64,000 nt of DNA, from positions 186,001 through 250,000 of the forward strand of contig NZ_VYQE01000003.1 in the NCBI RefSeq assembly GCF_008710275.1, written 5' to 3'. The notes under the pieces are model-generated. The model was given only the letters and a program-made list of their open reading frames with translations, was not told where the DNA came from and searched no databases. Position 1 is the stretch's first letter, and each line of letters begins with the position of its first letter. This document shows, one piece after another, positions 49,927 through 59,951 of this stretch. Source of the DNA: Histidinibacterium aquaticum. GTDB lineage: Bacteria > Pseudomonadota > Alphaproteobacteria > Rhodobacterales > Rhodobacteraceae. A program made the position numbers and the translations under genes.

Positions 49927-50801
49927 GAGATGGCCTCCGGCCCGGCGGTCTGGTCGACGAGCCGTTGGTAGGATGTGATACCGGCGCTGCGGAACATCTC
50001 GGTGGCCGGGCCGCTCAGACGTTCGGAATGGCCGATGAAGAGCATGCCTCCGGGCGCGATCAGGGGGGCAAAGCGCCTCCAGAGCCGGGCTTGTGTCGGT
50101 TTGTCGAAATAGATGGCGACGTTCCGGCAAAAGACGGCCTGGAAGGGACCCCGAAGTGGCCAGTCCTTGATCAGGTTCAACTCTCCGAAGCGAACGAGGT
50201 CGCGGGCCTCCTGCCGAACCGTGAAGCTGTTCGGACCCGTCCCGACCACGGTCATCTTGTCCCGGAGCCGAGGCGGCAAGGCGTTCCGCTCTTCGATAGG
50301 ATAGACCGCGGTGCGCGCGGTTTCGAGAATTCGAGGATCGACATCCGTGGCGAGGATGCGGATGTCGAGGCTCGCGGCGTCCGGGCATGTGTCGAGGATC
50401 GTGAGGGCGATCGAGTAGGGTTCCTGTCCAGCGGAACACCCGGCTGACCAGAACCGGATGCGACCGCCGGCGCGAGCTTCGGCAATTGCTCCCGGCAGGA
50501 CCTTGTCCCGGAACTCGTCAAAATGGTGAGCTTCGCGAAAGAAGTGCGTGACGTTAGTGGTCAGGGCGGAAAGCAATTCGGCATGTTCGTCGGCACTCTC
50601 CGGGCCGGCGAGACGGCCAAGATAGGCGTCGAAATCGGACAACTGGAGCGCGCGGAGGCGGCGCGTCAGGCGGGAGTAGACGAGCGCCCGCTTCTCCGGC
50701 TGGAGGTCGAGGCCGAAATTCTCGTGGGCGAGGCGCGCGATTGCCCGGAAGTGCTCCTCGGTGAAGGTGAATTCGCATGTTGGCGCGGCGAGCGTGGTCA
50801 T
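49923..50801 (-). CDS. cheR: Chemoreceptor glutamate methyltransferase CheR
   Basis: Methylates chemoreceptor glutamates with S-adenosylmethionine. The 292-residue protein has an N-terminal helical domain (about 1-80, FDAYLGRLAGPESADEHAELLSALTTNVTHFFREAHHFDEFRD) and a methyltransferase domain. The SAM motif is RIRFWSAGCSAGQEPYSIALTIL, with IRILATDVDPRILETA, FGELNLIKDWPLRGPFQAVFCRNVAIYFD and PGGMLFIGHSERLSGP. The ATG at 50801 lies three bases past the cheW stop. The long open frame upstream, covering cheW in another reading frame, is not coding. Confidence 0.95.
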   Translation of the reverse strand: MTTLAAPTCEFTFTEEHFRAIARLAHENFGLDLQPEKRALVYSRLTRRLRALQLSDFDAYLGRLAGPESADEHAELLSALTTNVTHFFREAHHFDEFRDKVLPGAIAEARAGGRIRFWSAGCSAGQEPYSIALTILDTCPDAASLDIRILATDVDPRILETARTAVYPIEERNALPPRLRDKMTVVGTGPNSFTVRQEARDLVRFGELNLIKDWPLRGPFQAVFCRNVAIYFDKPTQARLWRRFAPLIAPGGMLFIGHSERLSGPATEMFRSAGITSYQRLVDQTAGPEAIS

Positions 50802-50803
50802 CG

Positions 50804-51271
50804 TCAGGCGGCCCCTTCCGTCGCGTTCGGCACGATCCTGCGAAGGTCGATGACCCGGGTCATGCCATCTTCGACCGGGACGACGCCGAGGACGCATGAG
50901 GTCGTGTCGTCGCCACGCACGTTGGGCGCTTCCTGTACACTGTCGCTTCGAACGCTGAGGATCTCGGAGACGGAATCGACCAGCAGTCCTATGGTCTGAC
51001 CGCTGACGGCGGCGATGATGATGACGTGCCGCTCCGTCGGTGTGATCCGGCCGAGGCCGAGTTTCGCCGCGAGGTCGAAGATCGGAATGACGGCCCCGCG
51101 AAGGTTCATCACGCCTAGCACGTGGTCGGGCGCGTGCGGCAACAGGGTGACCGGGGACCATCGGCGGATTTCGCGGATCTGGGTGATCTCTATGCAGAAG
51201 CTCTGCTCGCCCGCGACGAAGGTGACGAACTCGATGACTTCGTTTTCTGACGGCTCAGAGGGCGATGCCAT
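50804..51271 (-). CDS. cheW: Chemotaxis scaffold protein CheW
   Basis: Couples CheA to chemoreceptors. The 155-residue protein is a single CheW-like beta domain: EFVTFVAGEQSFCIEITQIREIRRW, PHAPDHVLGVMNLRGAVIPIFDLAAKLGLG (the NLRGxVxPVxDL signature), and GLLVDSVSEILSVRSDSVQEAP. Normal size. It overlaps the end of cheA by 17 bases and is followed closely by cheR, so translation is probably coupled. Confidence 0.96.
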   Translation of the reverse strand: MASPSEPSENEVIEFVTFVAGEQSFCIEITQIREIRRWSPVTLLPHAPDHVLGVMNLRGAVIPIFDLAAKLGLGRITPTERHVIIIAAVSGQTIGLLVDSVSEILSVRSDSVQEAPNVRGDDTTSCVLGVVPVEDGMTRVIDLRRIVPNATEGAA

Positions 51272-53366
51272 GGGGGAGCTCCTTTTCGAGACGGGGATCG
51301 GGGAGACGCCGGAGACTGGCGCTGGAATTGGCGATGACGGCGTCGGGATCGATGATCAGGGCGATCTTCCCGTCACCGAGGATCGTCGCAGCGGACACGC
51401 CGGGGATATGCCCGTAGTTGCCCTCAAGGCTCTTGATAACCACCTGGCGCTGATCCGAGATGCCGTCGACGGCCAGAGCGCAATGGCTTTGCCCCTCCGT
51501 CTGAACGAGCAACAGAACCTGCTCGCGTATGTCGGCGCGACTGTCGCCCGTGCCGAGACACCCGGCCACGTCGACGATGGGCACGTAACTGCCGCGGATC
51601 GAGAGCAGCCAGCCGTCCACGCCGAAGCGGTGCAACTCACCGGGGCTTGGCCGGATGGTTTCGATGATCGAGGAGATCGGGACGACCATCGTCTGGTCCG
51701 ACACGGTCACGACCATGCCGTCCATGACGGCCAGTGTCAGGGGCAGGACGATCGAGAAGGTCGTCCCCTCGCCGGCGCGGGTCTGGATCGTCACGCGGCC
51801 GCCGAGCGAGGTGATCGCCGTCTTGACGACGTCCATGCCGACGCCGCGCCCGGAGAGGTTTGAGACTTCGGTCGCCGTTGAGAACCCCGGCATGAACAGG
51901 AGATTGTCAATCTCCCCCGGGTTCAGGTCCGCCTCAGGTGACACAAGGCCCTTGCTGATCGCGATCTCGAGAATCTTCTCGCGATTGAGCCCCGCACCGT
52001 CATCCGAGACCTCGATGAGGACCGACCCGGACCGGTGGAAGGCGGCAAGACGGATGGTGCCGACCGGCTCCTTGCCAGCCTGTGCCCTCTTCTCTGCGTT
52101 CTCGAGACCGTGGTCGATGGCATTGCGGATCATGTGGGTAAGCGGGTCGGCGAGGCGCTCGACCACGGTCTTGTCGACCTCGGTGCTCTCCCCTTCCGTC
52201 ACCAGTCGTGCGGCCTTGCCGGTGGCGTCGGAGGCCTCGCGGACGATCCGTGACATGCGCTGGAAGAGCGGCTTCACCGGTTGGGCACGGATTGCCATGA
52301 CGCCTTCCTGGATCTCGCGCGCAAGCAGCTTGTAGTCCTCGAGCTCCGTCGTGAGGCCCGCGCCGGAGGGGAGATTCATCTCCTCGATGCGCTGGGAGAT
52401 CACTGCCTGGTTGATGATGAGTTCACCGACGGTGTTGATGAGACGGTCCACCCGTTCGAGGTCGACCCTGAGCGTCGGTCGCGGACCGGCCGGCTTGGGG
52501 TCCGGCCTGCTTTCCTGACGGGGTTCCGCGGAGCGGGGGTGGTCCGGCTTGGGGAGCGGATCGGTCGGCGGCGGAGCCTGAGCAGGCTCCGTGACCACTT
52601 GCTGCTCCGGCTGCTCGGGGCCCACGGGGATGGGCTGGACGTCGAGCTCGCAGAGACCTTCGACAAACTCGAAGACCTCGTGGATCGCGTGTTCGGGTTC
52701 GGAAGTGGCCAGCGTCAGTTGCCAGCTCGCGGCCGGTGCCTGCCAATCCGACGCGCCGAGAGGTGGCGAGGCATACTCGCAGGTGACCTGGAGCGAGCCA
52801 AGCTGGGAGAGGGACTGAAAGAGCAGGAGCGGCTCGTGCCCGTTTGCGTAGAGCTCCGGCCGGGGCGTAAAGCGGATCTCGAAGCCTGCCGTCTGCGGAG
52901 CGGTCTCCATCGGGGCGCCGATATCGATCGAGAGTGCCTCGAAGACGAACTCCTCGGCGCCGTCGTCCGCGACATCGTCTTCGCCCTCCTTGCCGAGGAA
53001 GCCGTTGAGCTGGCCGAGAAGGCCCGCGTGGGTGGTCTCGTCCACCCCGGACTCGATGCGGTTGGCCTCGACCAGATCCGACAGGTGGTCACCCGCGCGC
53101 TGCAGGACCCGCATGAGATCGGGCTCGATCTCCATCTCGCCGCTGCGCACCCGGTCGAGCACGGTCTCGAAGGTATGGGCGAAGTTCACGAGCTGATCGA
53201 GGCCGAAGGCCCCCGCGCCCCCCTTGATCGAGTGGACCGCGCGGAAGACGGCGTGAACGGTCTCTTCCTCGTGGGTTCCGGCGGACATCTCCGACAGGCC
53301 CTCGATCAGGGCGTCGAGAAGGTCCTCGCATTCCTCGAAGAAGGTATCCCGGATGGAATTGGACAT
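51255..53366 (-). CDS. cheA: Chemotaxis histidine kinase CheA
   Basis: Autophosphorylates in response to receptors and passes phosphate to CheY. The 703 residues show the HPt domain (about 1-110, phospho-His45 in FRAVHSIKGGAGAFGL), a variable CheY-binding-like region and a Pro-rich linker (about 255-300). The dimerisation domain TLRVDLERVDRLINTVGELIINQ comes next, followed by the HATPase domain with N-box LTHMIRNAIDHGLE, G1 DDGAGLN and G2 LSGRGVGMDVVKT. The CheW-like regulatory domain (about 560-690) closes the protein. All catalytic motifs are intact. Its 3' end overlaps cheW by 17 bases. Confidence 0.97.
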   Translation of the reverse strand: MSNSIRDTFFEECEDLLDALIEGLSEMSAGTHEEETVHAVFRAVHSIKGGAGAFGLDQLVNFAHTFETVLDRVRSGEMEIEPDLMRVLQRAGDHLSDLVEANRIESGVDETTHAGLLGQLNGFLGKEGEDDVADDGAEEFVFEALSIDIGAPMETAPQTAGFEIRFTPRPELYANGHEPLLLFQSLSQLGSLQVTCEYASPPLGASDWQAPAASWQLTLATSEPEHAIHEVFEFVEGLCELDVQPIPVGPEQPEQQVVTEPAQAPPPTDPLPKPDHPRSAEPRQESRPDPKPAGPRPTLRVDLERVDRLINTVGELIINQAVISQRIEEMNLPSGAGLTTELEDYKLLAREIQEGVMAIRAQPVKPLFQRMSRIVREASDATGKAARLVTEGESTEVDKTVVERLADPLTHMIRNAIDHGLENAEKRAQAGKEPVGTIRLAAFHRSGSVLIEVSDDGAGLNREKILEIAISKGLVSPEADLNPGEIDNLLFMPGFSTATEVSNLSGRGVGMDVVKTAITSLGGRVTIQTRAGEGTTFSIVLPLTLAVMDGMVVTVSDQTMVVPISSIIETIRPSPGELHRFGVDGWLLSIRGSYVPIVDVAGCLGTGDSRADIREQVLLLVQTEGQSHCALAVDGISDQRQVVIKSLEGNYGHIPGVSAATILGDGKIALIIDPDAVIANSSASLRRLPDPRLEKELPHGIAL

Positions 53367-53379
53367 GGCGCCGCCCCTT

Positions 53380-53748
53380 TCAGAGACCGGTGACGCGTTT
53401 GAGGACGGAGACGAGGGAGGCGTCGTCGAAGGGTTTGACGATCCAGCCGGTCGCGCCCGCCTCCCGGGCGCGCGCCTTGAGCTCCGGTGCGCTCTCGGTC
53501 GTGAGCACCAGGATCGGGACGGACCGGTTCACCTCGCCCCGGCGGATGGTGTCGATCACGCCGAAGCCGTCCATGTTGGGCATGTTGATGTCGGTGATCA
53601 CGACGTCCGGCGAGACCTCTGGAAACTTCGTCGTCCCGTCGACGCCGTCCTCTCCCGTCGTCACGTCGAAGCCGGCGTTCTCCAGGCAGGCGCGCAGGAG
53701 TTCGCGGATCGTGCGGGAATCGTCGATGGCGAGGACCTTCGGCTTCAT
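53380..53748 (-). CDS. cheY: Chemotaxis response regulator CheY (first copy, before cheA)
   Basis: A 122-residue receiver with intact sites. The acidic pair is Asp9/Asp10 in VLAIDDSRTIRELL, phosphoacceptor Asp53 lies in VVITDINMPNMDGFGVIDTIR, Thr-Thr is in LVLTTES, and Lys is in WIVKPFDDASL. It lies between the STAS gene (ATGA overlap at 53745-53748) and cheA (13 bases), so it is co-translated with them. The two CheY proteins of the operon are only moderately alike, so they may have split roles (motor binding versus sink). Confidence 0.95.
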   Translation of the reverse strand: MKPKVLAIDDSRTIRELLRACLENAGFDVTTGEDGVDGTTKFPEVSPDVVITDINMPNMDGFGVIDTIRRGEVNRSVPILVLTTESAPELKARAREAGATGWIVKPFDDASLVSVLKRVTGL

Positions 53749-54029
53749 TGCAGGGCCCCCGGGCCGAGTAGATGGTCGGAAAGGCCGAGCATCTCCAGGC
53801 CCGTACGCAGGCCCTCCGACGGGACGATCTCGAAGGCGGTGCCATCGGCGTCCCACGCGCGGCGCGCGGAAAGCATCATCAGTGCCATGCGGGCCCCGGT
53901 GCGGCGGACCTCGCCGCCCTCCAGCCGTACGGGCGTGCCGCGGGCGGCGACAAGGAAGTCATGCAGGGCGGCGCAGGCATCGTGCGAGGCCGTGGGCGGC
54001 AGGTGAAAGGTCTGGCACTGGCTGTCCAT
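53745..54029 (-). CDS. STAS-domain protein at the head of the chemotaxis operon
   Basis: A 94-residue single-domain protein with the STAS (anti-sigma antagonist-like) fold pattern: HLPPTASHDACAALHDFLVAARG, VRLEGGEVRRTGARMALMMLSARRAWDADG, and FEIVPSEGLRTGLEMLGLSDHLL. The usual phosphorylatable Ser/Thr position falls at or near Thr44 in EVRRTGARM, but phosphorylation is not assured. Similar small STAS proteins are known in alphaproteobacterial che operons from gene order. Its role is unknown. ATG at 54029 has GGAGGAC upstream. First gene of the operon; the promoter lies between it and the acs terminator. Confidence 0.8.
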   Translation of the reverse strand: MDSQCQTFHLPPTASHDACAALHDFLVAARGTPVRLEGGEVRRTGARMALMMLSARRAWDADGTAFEIVPSEGLRTGLEMLGLSDHLLGPGALQ

Positions 54030-54163
54030 GCGTAGTCCTCCGAAGGGGCGACCGCGTCCGGTCCGGGCGGCGGCACCGGCGGCGCCGCTGTTCCGCTGCC
54101 CCTCCTAGAGGTCAGGACTTAACAAAGCGTTCGCGGGACCGCGGACTGCCGCACAACGGCATG

Positions 54164-54194
54164 AAAAAAGGCCCGCGCCGGTGCGGCGCGGACC
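54164..54194 (-). terminator. Intrinsic terminator of acs
   Basis: On the minus strand an 11-bp stem with one G-U pair (GGTCCGCGCCG at 54194-54184 with CGGCGCGGGCC at 54180-54170, loop CAC) is followed by six T residues. It begins 26 bases after the acs stop codon and is a good rho-independent terminator. Confidence 0.9.
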
Positions 54195-54219
54195 CTTCTG
54201 TCTCCTCGGGAAAGGAGGA

Positions 54220-56190
<1,971 letters not shown>

Positions 56191-56648
56191 CGCTCCCCCC
56201 TTTACGTCTAGTGGCGTCGGGGCCGCCCGGCCTCCTCCAAGGCCAAAGCTGGGACGACGCCCGTCAGCGCGCACTAAAGCGTGAGCGCCCCCTCTTGTCG
56301 ACACGGGCGCCCGCGCGCGACGGCTGTATTGTAAAATCCGGGGTCCATCCGGGGACCGCGCTGTAAAAATCTTCACAGCGCCCGCTTTCGCGCCGGAGTC
56401 CCGTCGTGGGGCGAACGAAAACGGTCGCATCCGGCAGCAGGGCCGCCTTCTTGCGCCCAAAAAGCAGGCATTGCCGAAAAGTCGGGCAGACTGCCCGGCG
56501 AAAGACTCCCCCGGTCCCGCGCCGCTGCCTTACCCAAGGTCCGGGCTCACGCCCCGGGAGGTCTCCGGTCCGCGGGGACCCGGCACACGATCCAAAGCGG
56601 CGGTCCGCCGGATACCGGAGGGGACCGCCCGTTCAGGGGGACTGACAG
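56191..56648. other. 458-base divergent gap between acs and urtA
   Basis: No credible gene. It must hold promoters for acs (leftward) and urtABCDE (rightward). The one structure I see is an inverted repeat GCGCTGT (56358-56364) and ACAGCGC (56375-56381) around the AT-rich loop AAAAATCTTC, which could be an operator or leader hairpin. An AT-richer stretch at 56325-56375 is a likely promoter area. No NtrC or sigma-54 site could be assigned with confidence. Confidence 0.5.
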
Positions 56649-57932
56649 ATGAAGACCAAACTCGCCCTTTCCGCGGCGGCGCTCATGGCGTCGACCGCCT
56701 TGGCACAGGCGCAGGAGGCCGATTGCCCGATCAAGGTGGGCGTGCTGCACTCGCTCTCGGGCACCATGGCGATTTCCGAGACGACACTGAAGGACGTCAT
56801 GCTCATGCTCATCGAGCAACAGAACGAGGCCGGCGGCCTGCTGGGCTGCGAGCTCGAAGCCGTGGTCGTCGACCCGGCGTCGGACTGGCCGCTCTTCGCC
56901 GAGAAGGCGCGCGAGCTGATCTCCAACGAGGACGTCGACATCATCTTCGGCTCCTGGACCTCCGCCAGCCGCAAGGCGGTGCTGCCGGTCCTGGAAGAGC
57001 TGAACGCGCTGATGTTCTACCCCGTCCAGTATGAGGGCGAGGAAAGCTCGCAGAACGTGTTCTACACCGGCGCCGCTCCGAACCAGCAGGCGATCCCGGC
57101 GGTCGACTACTTCCTCGAGGAGCTCGGCGTCGAGAAGTTCGCACTGCTCGGCACCGACTACGTCTATCCGCGCACCACGAACCGCATCCTGGAGCAGTAC
57201 CTGCAGGACAACGGCGTCGCCTCGGAAGACATCTTCGTCAACTACACGCCCTTCGGTCACTCCGACTGGTCGACCATCGTCGCGGACGTGCAGGAACTCG
57301 CGGCCGACGGCAGCCAGGTGGGCGTCATCTCGACCATCAACGGCGACGCCAACGTGGGCTTCTACAAGGAGCTGGGCGCCGCGGGGATCGATGCCTTCGA
57401 CATTCCCGTCGTCGCCTTCTCGGTGGGCGAGGAAGAGCTCTCGGGCTTCGACACCTCGAACCTCGTCGGGCACCTCGCGGCCTGGAACTACTTCATGTCG
57501 GCCGACACGCCGGCCAACGAGGAGTTCATCGCCGCCTGGCACGAGTTCATCGGCGACGACAGCCGCGTGACCAACGACCCGATGGAAGCCCACTACATCG
57601 GCTTCAACATGTGGGTGAACGCGGTCGAGGAAGCCGGCACCACCGATGTCGACGCCGTGCGCGAGGCGATGTGGGGCCAGGAGTTCCCGAACCTCACCGG
57701 CGGCACCGCGGTGATGAACACCAACCATCACCTCTCCAAGCCGGTGCTCATCGGCGAGATCCGCGAGGACGGACAGTTCGACATCATATCGCAGACCGAG
57801 GAAGTGCCGGGCGACGCCTGGACCGACTACCTGCCGGAGTCGGCTGTGCTGACCTCGGACTGGGAAGAGCTCGAGTGCGGGATGTACAACACCGAGACGG
57901 ACACCTGCGTCCAGATCACCTCGAACTACTGA
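56649..57932 (+). CDS. urtA: Urea ABC transporter periplasmic substrate-binding protein (UrtA)
   Basis: Binds urea (possibly short-chain amides) in the periplasm for the UrtBCDE transporter. The 427-residue precursor has a Sec signal MKTKLALSAAALMASTALAQA, cut near residue 21. The mature region is a type I periplasmic binding fold with IKVGVLHSLSGTMAISE, LLGCELEAVVVDPASDWPLFAEKARELI, DIIFGSWTSASRKAVLPVLEE, FYPVQYEGEESSQNVFYTGAAPNQQ and FAFGHSDW-like NYTPFGHSDWSTIVADV, typical of UrtA. urtB follows 74 bases downstream. Confidence 0.94.
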   Translation: MKTKLALSAAALMASTALAQAQEADCPIKVGVLHSLSGTMAISETTLKDVMLMLIEQQNEAGGLLGCELEAVVVDPASDWPLFAEKARELISNEDVDIIFGSWTSASRKAVLPVLEELNALMFYPVQYEGEESSQNVFYTGAAPNQQAIPAVDYFLEELGVEKFALLGTDYVYPRTTNRILEQYLQDNGVASEDIFVNYTPFGHSDWSTIVADVQELAADGSQVGVISTINGDANVGFYKELGAAGIDAFDIPVVAFSVGEEELSGFDTSNLVGHLAAWNYFMSADTPANEEFIAAWHEFIGDDSRVTNDPMEAHYIGFNMWVNAVEEAGTTDVDAVREAMWGQEFPNLTGGTAVMNTNHHLSKPVLIGEIREDGQFDIISQTEEVPGDAWTDYLPESAVLTSDWEELECGMYNTETDTCVQITSNY

Positions 57933-58006
57933 GCTGACACCCGGACGCGGGGGCGCGCGGACCTCTCCCGGCCGCGCGCCCCTCGTCCCTTTCCAGGCTG
58001 GACACC

Positions 58007-59947
58007 ATGTTGCGCCTTCTGAAGACCCTCTCGGTCCTTCTCCTGCTGCCCCTGGCGGCCGCGGCCCAGGACCTGCAATCGATCCTGCAGACCCATGCCG
58101 AGGAAGCCGCCTCGCCCTCGCGGCAGAGCGTCGGCACCATGCTGGACGATCTCGCCTCATCCGGCCTGCCCGAGGTCGCGAACTTTCTCGAGGCCTACCA
58201 GGACCGCGACGTCTGGCAACGCACCACCGACGGGCTCTTCTTCTACGCCGAGGAGACCGAGGACGACCTCTACACCCTCACCGACATTTCCACCGGAGAA
58301 GAGGTGGGCACCGCCCCCGCCTCCGAGATGGAGCAGGTCCGCCCCAACGGGGGCGTGCGCCGCGAGATCGCCGGCGCCCTCGTCGCCTTCCAGCTCTCCG
58401 ATCCCGACATCGACCGCCGCCGTACCGCGGTGGAGGCCATCGCCCGCTCGCCCTCTCCCGATCAGATCGAGCCGCTGCGCCGCTCCATCGAGGGCGAGGC
58501 CGACCCCGCCCTGCTCGACCGCAAGCAGGAGCTCGCGAGCATCCTGCTGGCCCTCTACGGCGAGGATTCCGAGGCCCGGATCGAGGCCATCGGCGCCCTC
58601 TCCGGCGAGCTCTCCGTCGAGGCGCGCAGCGTTCTCAACCAGATCCTTTCGACCGAACAGGGCGTCGCGCCGGAGCTGCCCGAGGCCAATATCGCCCGGG
58701 TGCTCGTGCCCGGCCGCCAGCTGACCGAGGCCGAGGCCTATGCCCGCCTCGTGGAGGAAGACCTCGCGCCGCCCGCGCCCACCGACGACGACATCCGCAA
58801 TGCGCTCGCCGCCAACATCGAGGGCGGCACCGTGGGCGGGCTGCCGGTGACGCAGCTCGACGATCCCGCCGCGCGCTACACCGCCTACGACGCCCTCGCC
58901 GCCGAGGGCACCGTCCCGCCGCGCGTCCCGCCCGAGGCGCGCGCCGCCGCCGTCGAGAGCCACGTCTTCTTCGAGGCCTACGACGAGCCCGACCCGGCCG
59001 TCACGGACGCCGCGCGCGCCGCCCTCGACGAGGTCCGGACCCGCGTGGGCTTCGGCCAGGTCGCCGACCTCACGCTCGACGGGCTCTCGCTCGCCTCGAT
59101 CTACTTTCTCGCGGCCATCGGCCTCGCCATCACCTTCGGTGTCATGGGCGTGATCAACATGGCCCACGGCGAGTTCATCATGATCGGCGCTTATACCGGC
59201 TACGTCGTCCAGCAGTTCGTGCCGAACTACACGGTGAGCCTGATCATCGCCCTGCCGCTGGCCTTCGTCATCGCCGCCGCCGCCGGCATCGCGCTGGAGC
59301 GGCTGGTGATCCGCCATCTCTACCACCGCCCGCTGGAGACGCTGCTCGCGACTTTCGGTATCTCGATCGCGCTGCAGCAGCTTGCCAAGAACATCTTCGG
59401 CACCCAGGCCCGGCCGCTGACTTCGCCCTCGTGGCTCGACGGGGCCTGGATCGTGAACGACGTCATCCAGATCAGCTACATCCGCATCGCCATCTTCGTG
59501 CTCGCGCTGATCTTCCTCGGGCTGCTTCTCTACATCCTCAAGCGCACCCGCCTCGGCCTCGAGGTGCGCGCCGTGACGCAGAACCCCGGCATGGCGGCCT
59601 CGATGGGCATCAATCCCGACCGGATCAACATGGCGACCTTCGGACTGGGCTCGGGCATCGCCGGCATCGCGGGCGTGGCCATCGGCCTCTATGCCCAGGT
59701 CACCTCCGAGATGGGCGCCAACTACATCGTCCAGAGCTTCATGACCGTCGTGGTCGGCGGTGTGGGCAACGTCTGGGGCACCCTCGCGGGCGCCTCGCTC
59801 ATCGGCGGGCTGCAGAAGAGCATCGAGTGGCTCAACCCCTCGAACACGCTCGCCGCCCAGACCTACATGATCCTGTTCATCATCCTGTTCATCCAGTTCC
59901 GCCCCAAGGGCATCGTCGCCCTCAAGGGCCGGGCCGCGGGGGACTGA
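58007..59947 (+). CDS. urtB: Urea ABC transporter permease UrtB, with a large N-terminal extension
   Basis: Inner-membrane permease (LivH-like) of the urea transporter. The 646-residue protein has an N-terminal signal (MLRLLKTLSVLLLLPLAAAAQ) and a periplasmic helical-repeat region of about 330 residues. The LivH-type permease domain then follows (LTLDGLSLASIYFLAAIGLAITFGVMGVINMAHGEFIMIGAYTGY, VIRHLYHRPLETLLATFGISIALQQ, MAASMGINPDRINMATFGLGSGIAGIAGVAIGLYAQ). Such extended UrtB forms are known in proteobacteria, but the extension here is long. It may interact with UrtA. urtC follows after four bases. Confidence 0.92.
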   Translation: MLRLLKTLSVLLLLPLAAAAQDLQSILQTHAEEAASPSRQSVGTMLDDLASSGLPEVANFLEAYQDRDVWQRTTDGLFFYAEETEDDLYTLTDISTGEEVGTAPASEMEQVRPNGGVRREIAGALVAFQLSDPDIDRRRTAVEAIARSPSPDQIEPLRRSIEGEADPALLDRKQELASILLALYGEDSEARIEAIGALSGELSVEARSVLNQILSTEQGVAPELPEANIARVLVPGRQLTEAEAYARLVEEDLAPPAPTDDDIRNALAANIEGGTVGGLPVTQLDDPAARYTAYDALAAEGTVPPRVPPEARAAAVESHVFFEAYDEPDPAVTDAARAALDEVRTRVGFGQVADLTLDGLSLASIYFLAAIGLAITFGVMGVINMAHGEFIMIGAYTGYVVQQFVPNYTVSLIIALPLAFVIAAAAGIALERLVIRHLYHRPLETLLATFGISIALQQLAKNIFGTQARPLTSPSWLDGAWIVNDVIQISYIRIAIFVLALIFLGLLLYILKRTRLGLEVRAVTQNPGMAASMGINPDRINMATFGLGSGIAGIAGVAIGLYAQVTSEMGANYIVQSFMTVVVGGVGNVWGTLAGASLIGGLQKSIEWLNPSNTLAAQTYMILFIILFIQFRPKGIVALKGRAAGD

Positions 59948-59951
59948 CGCC

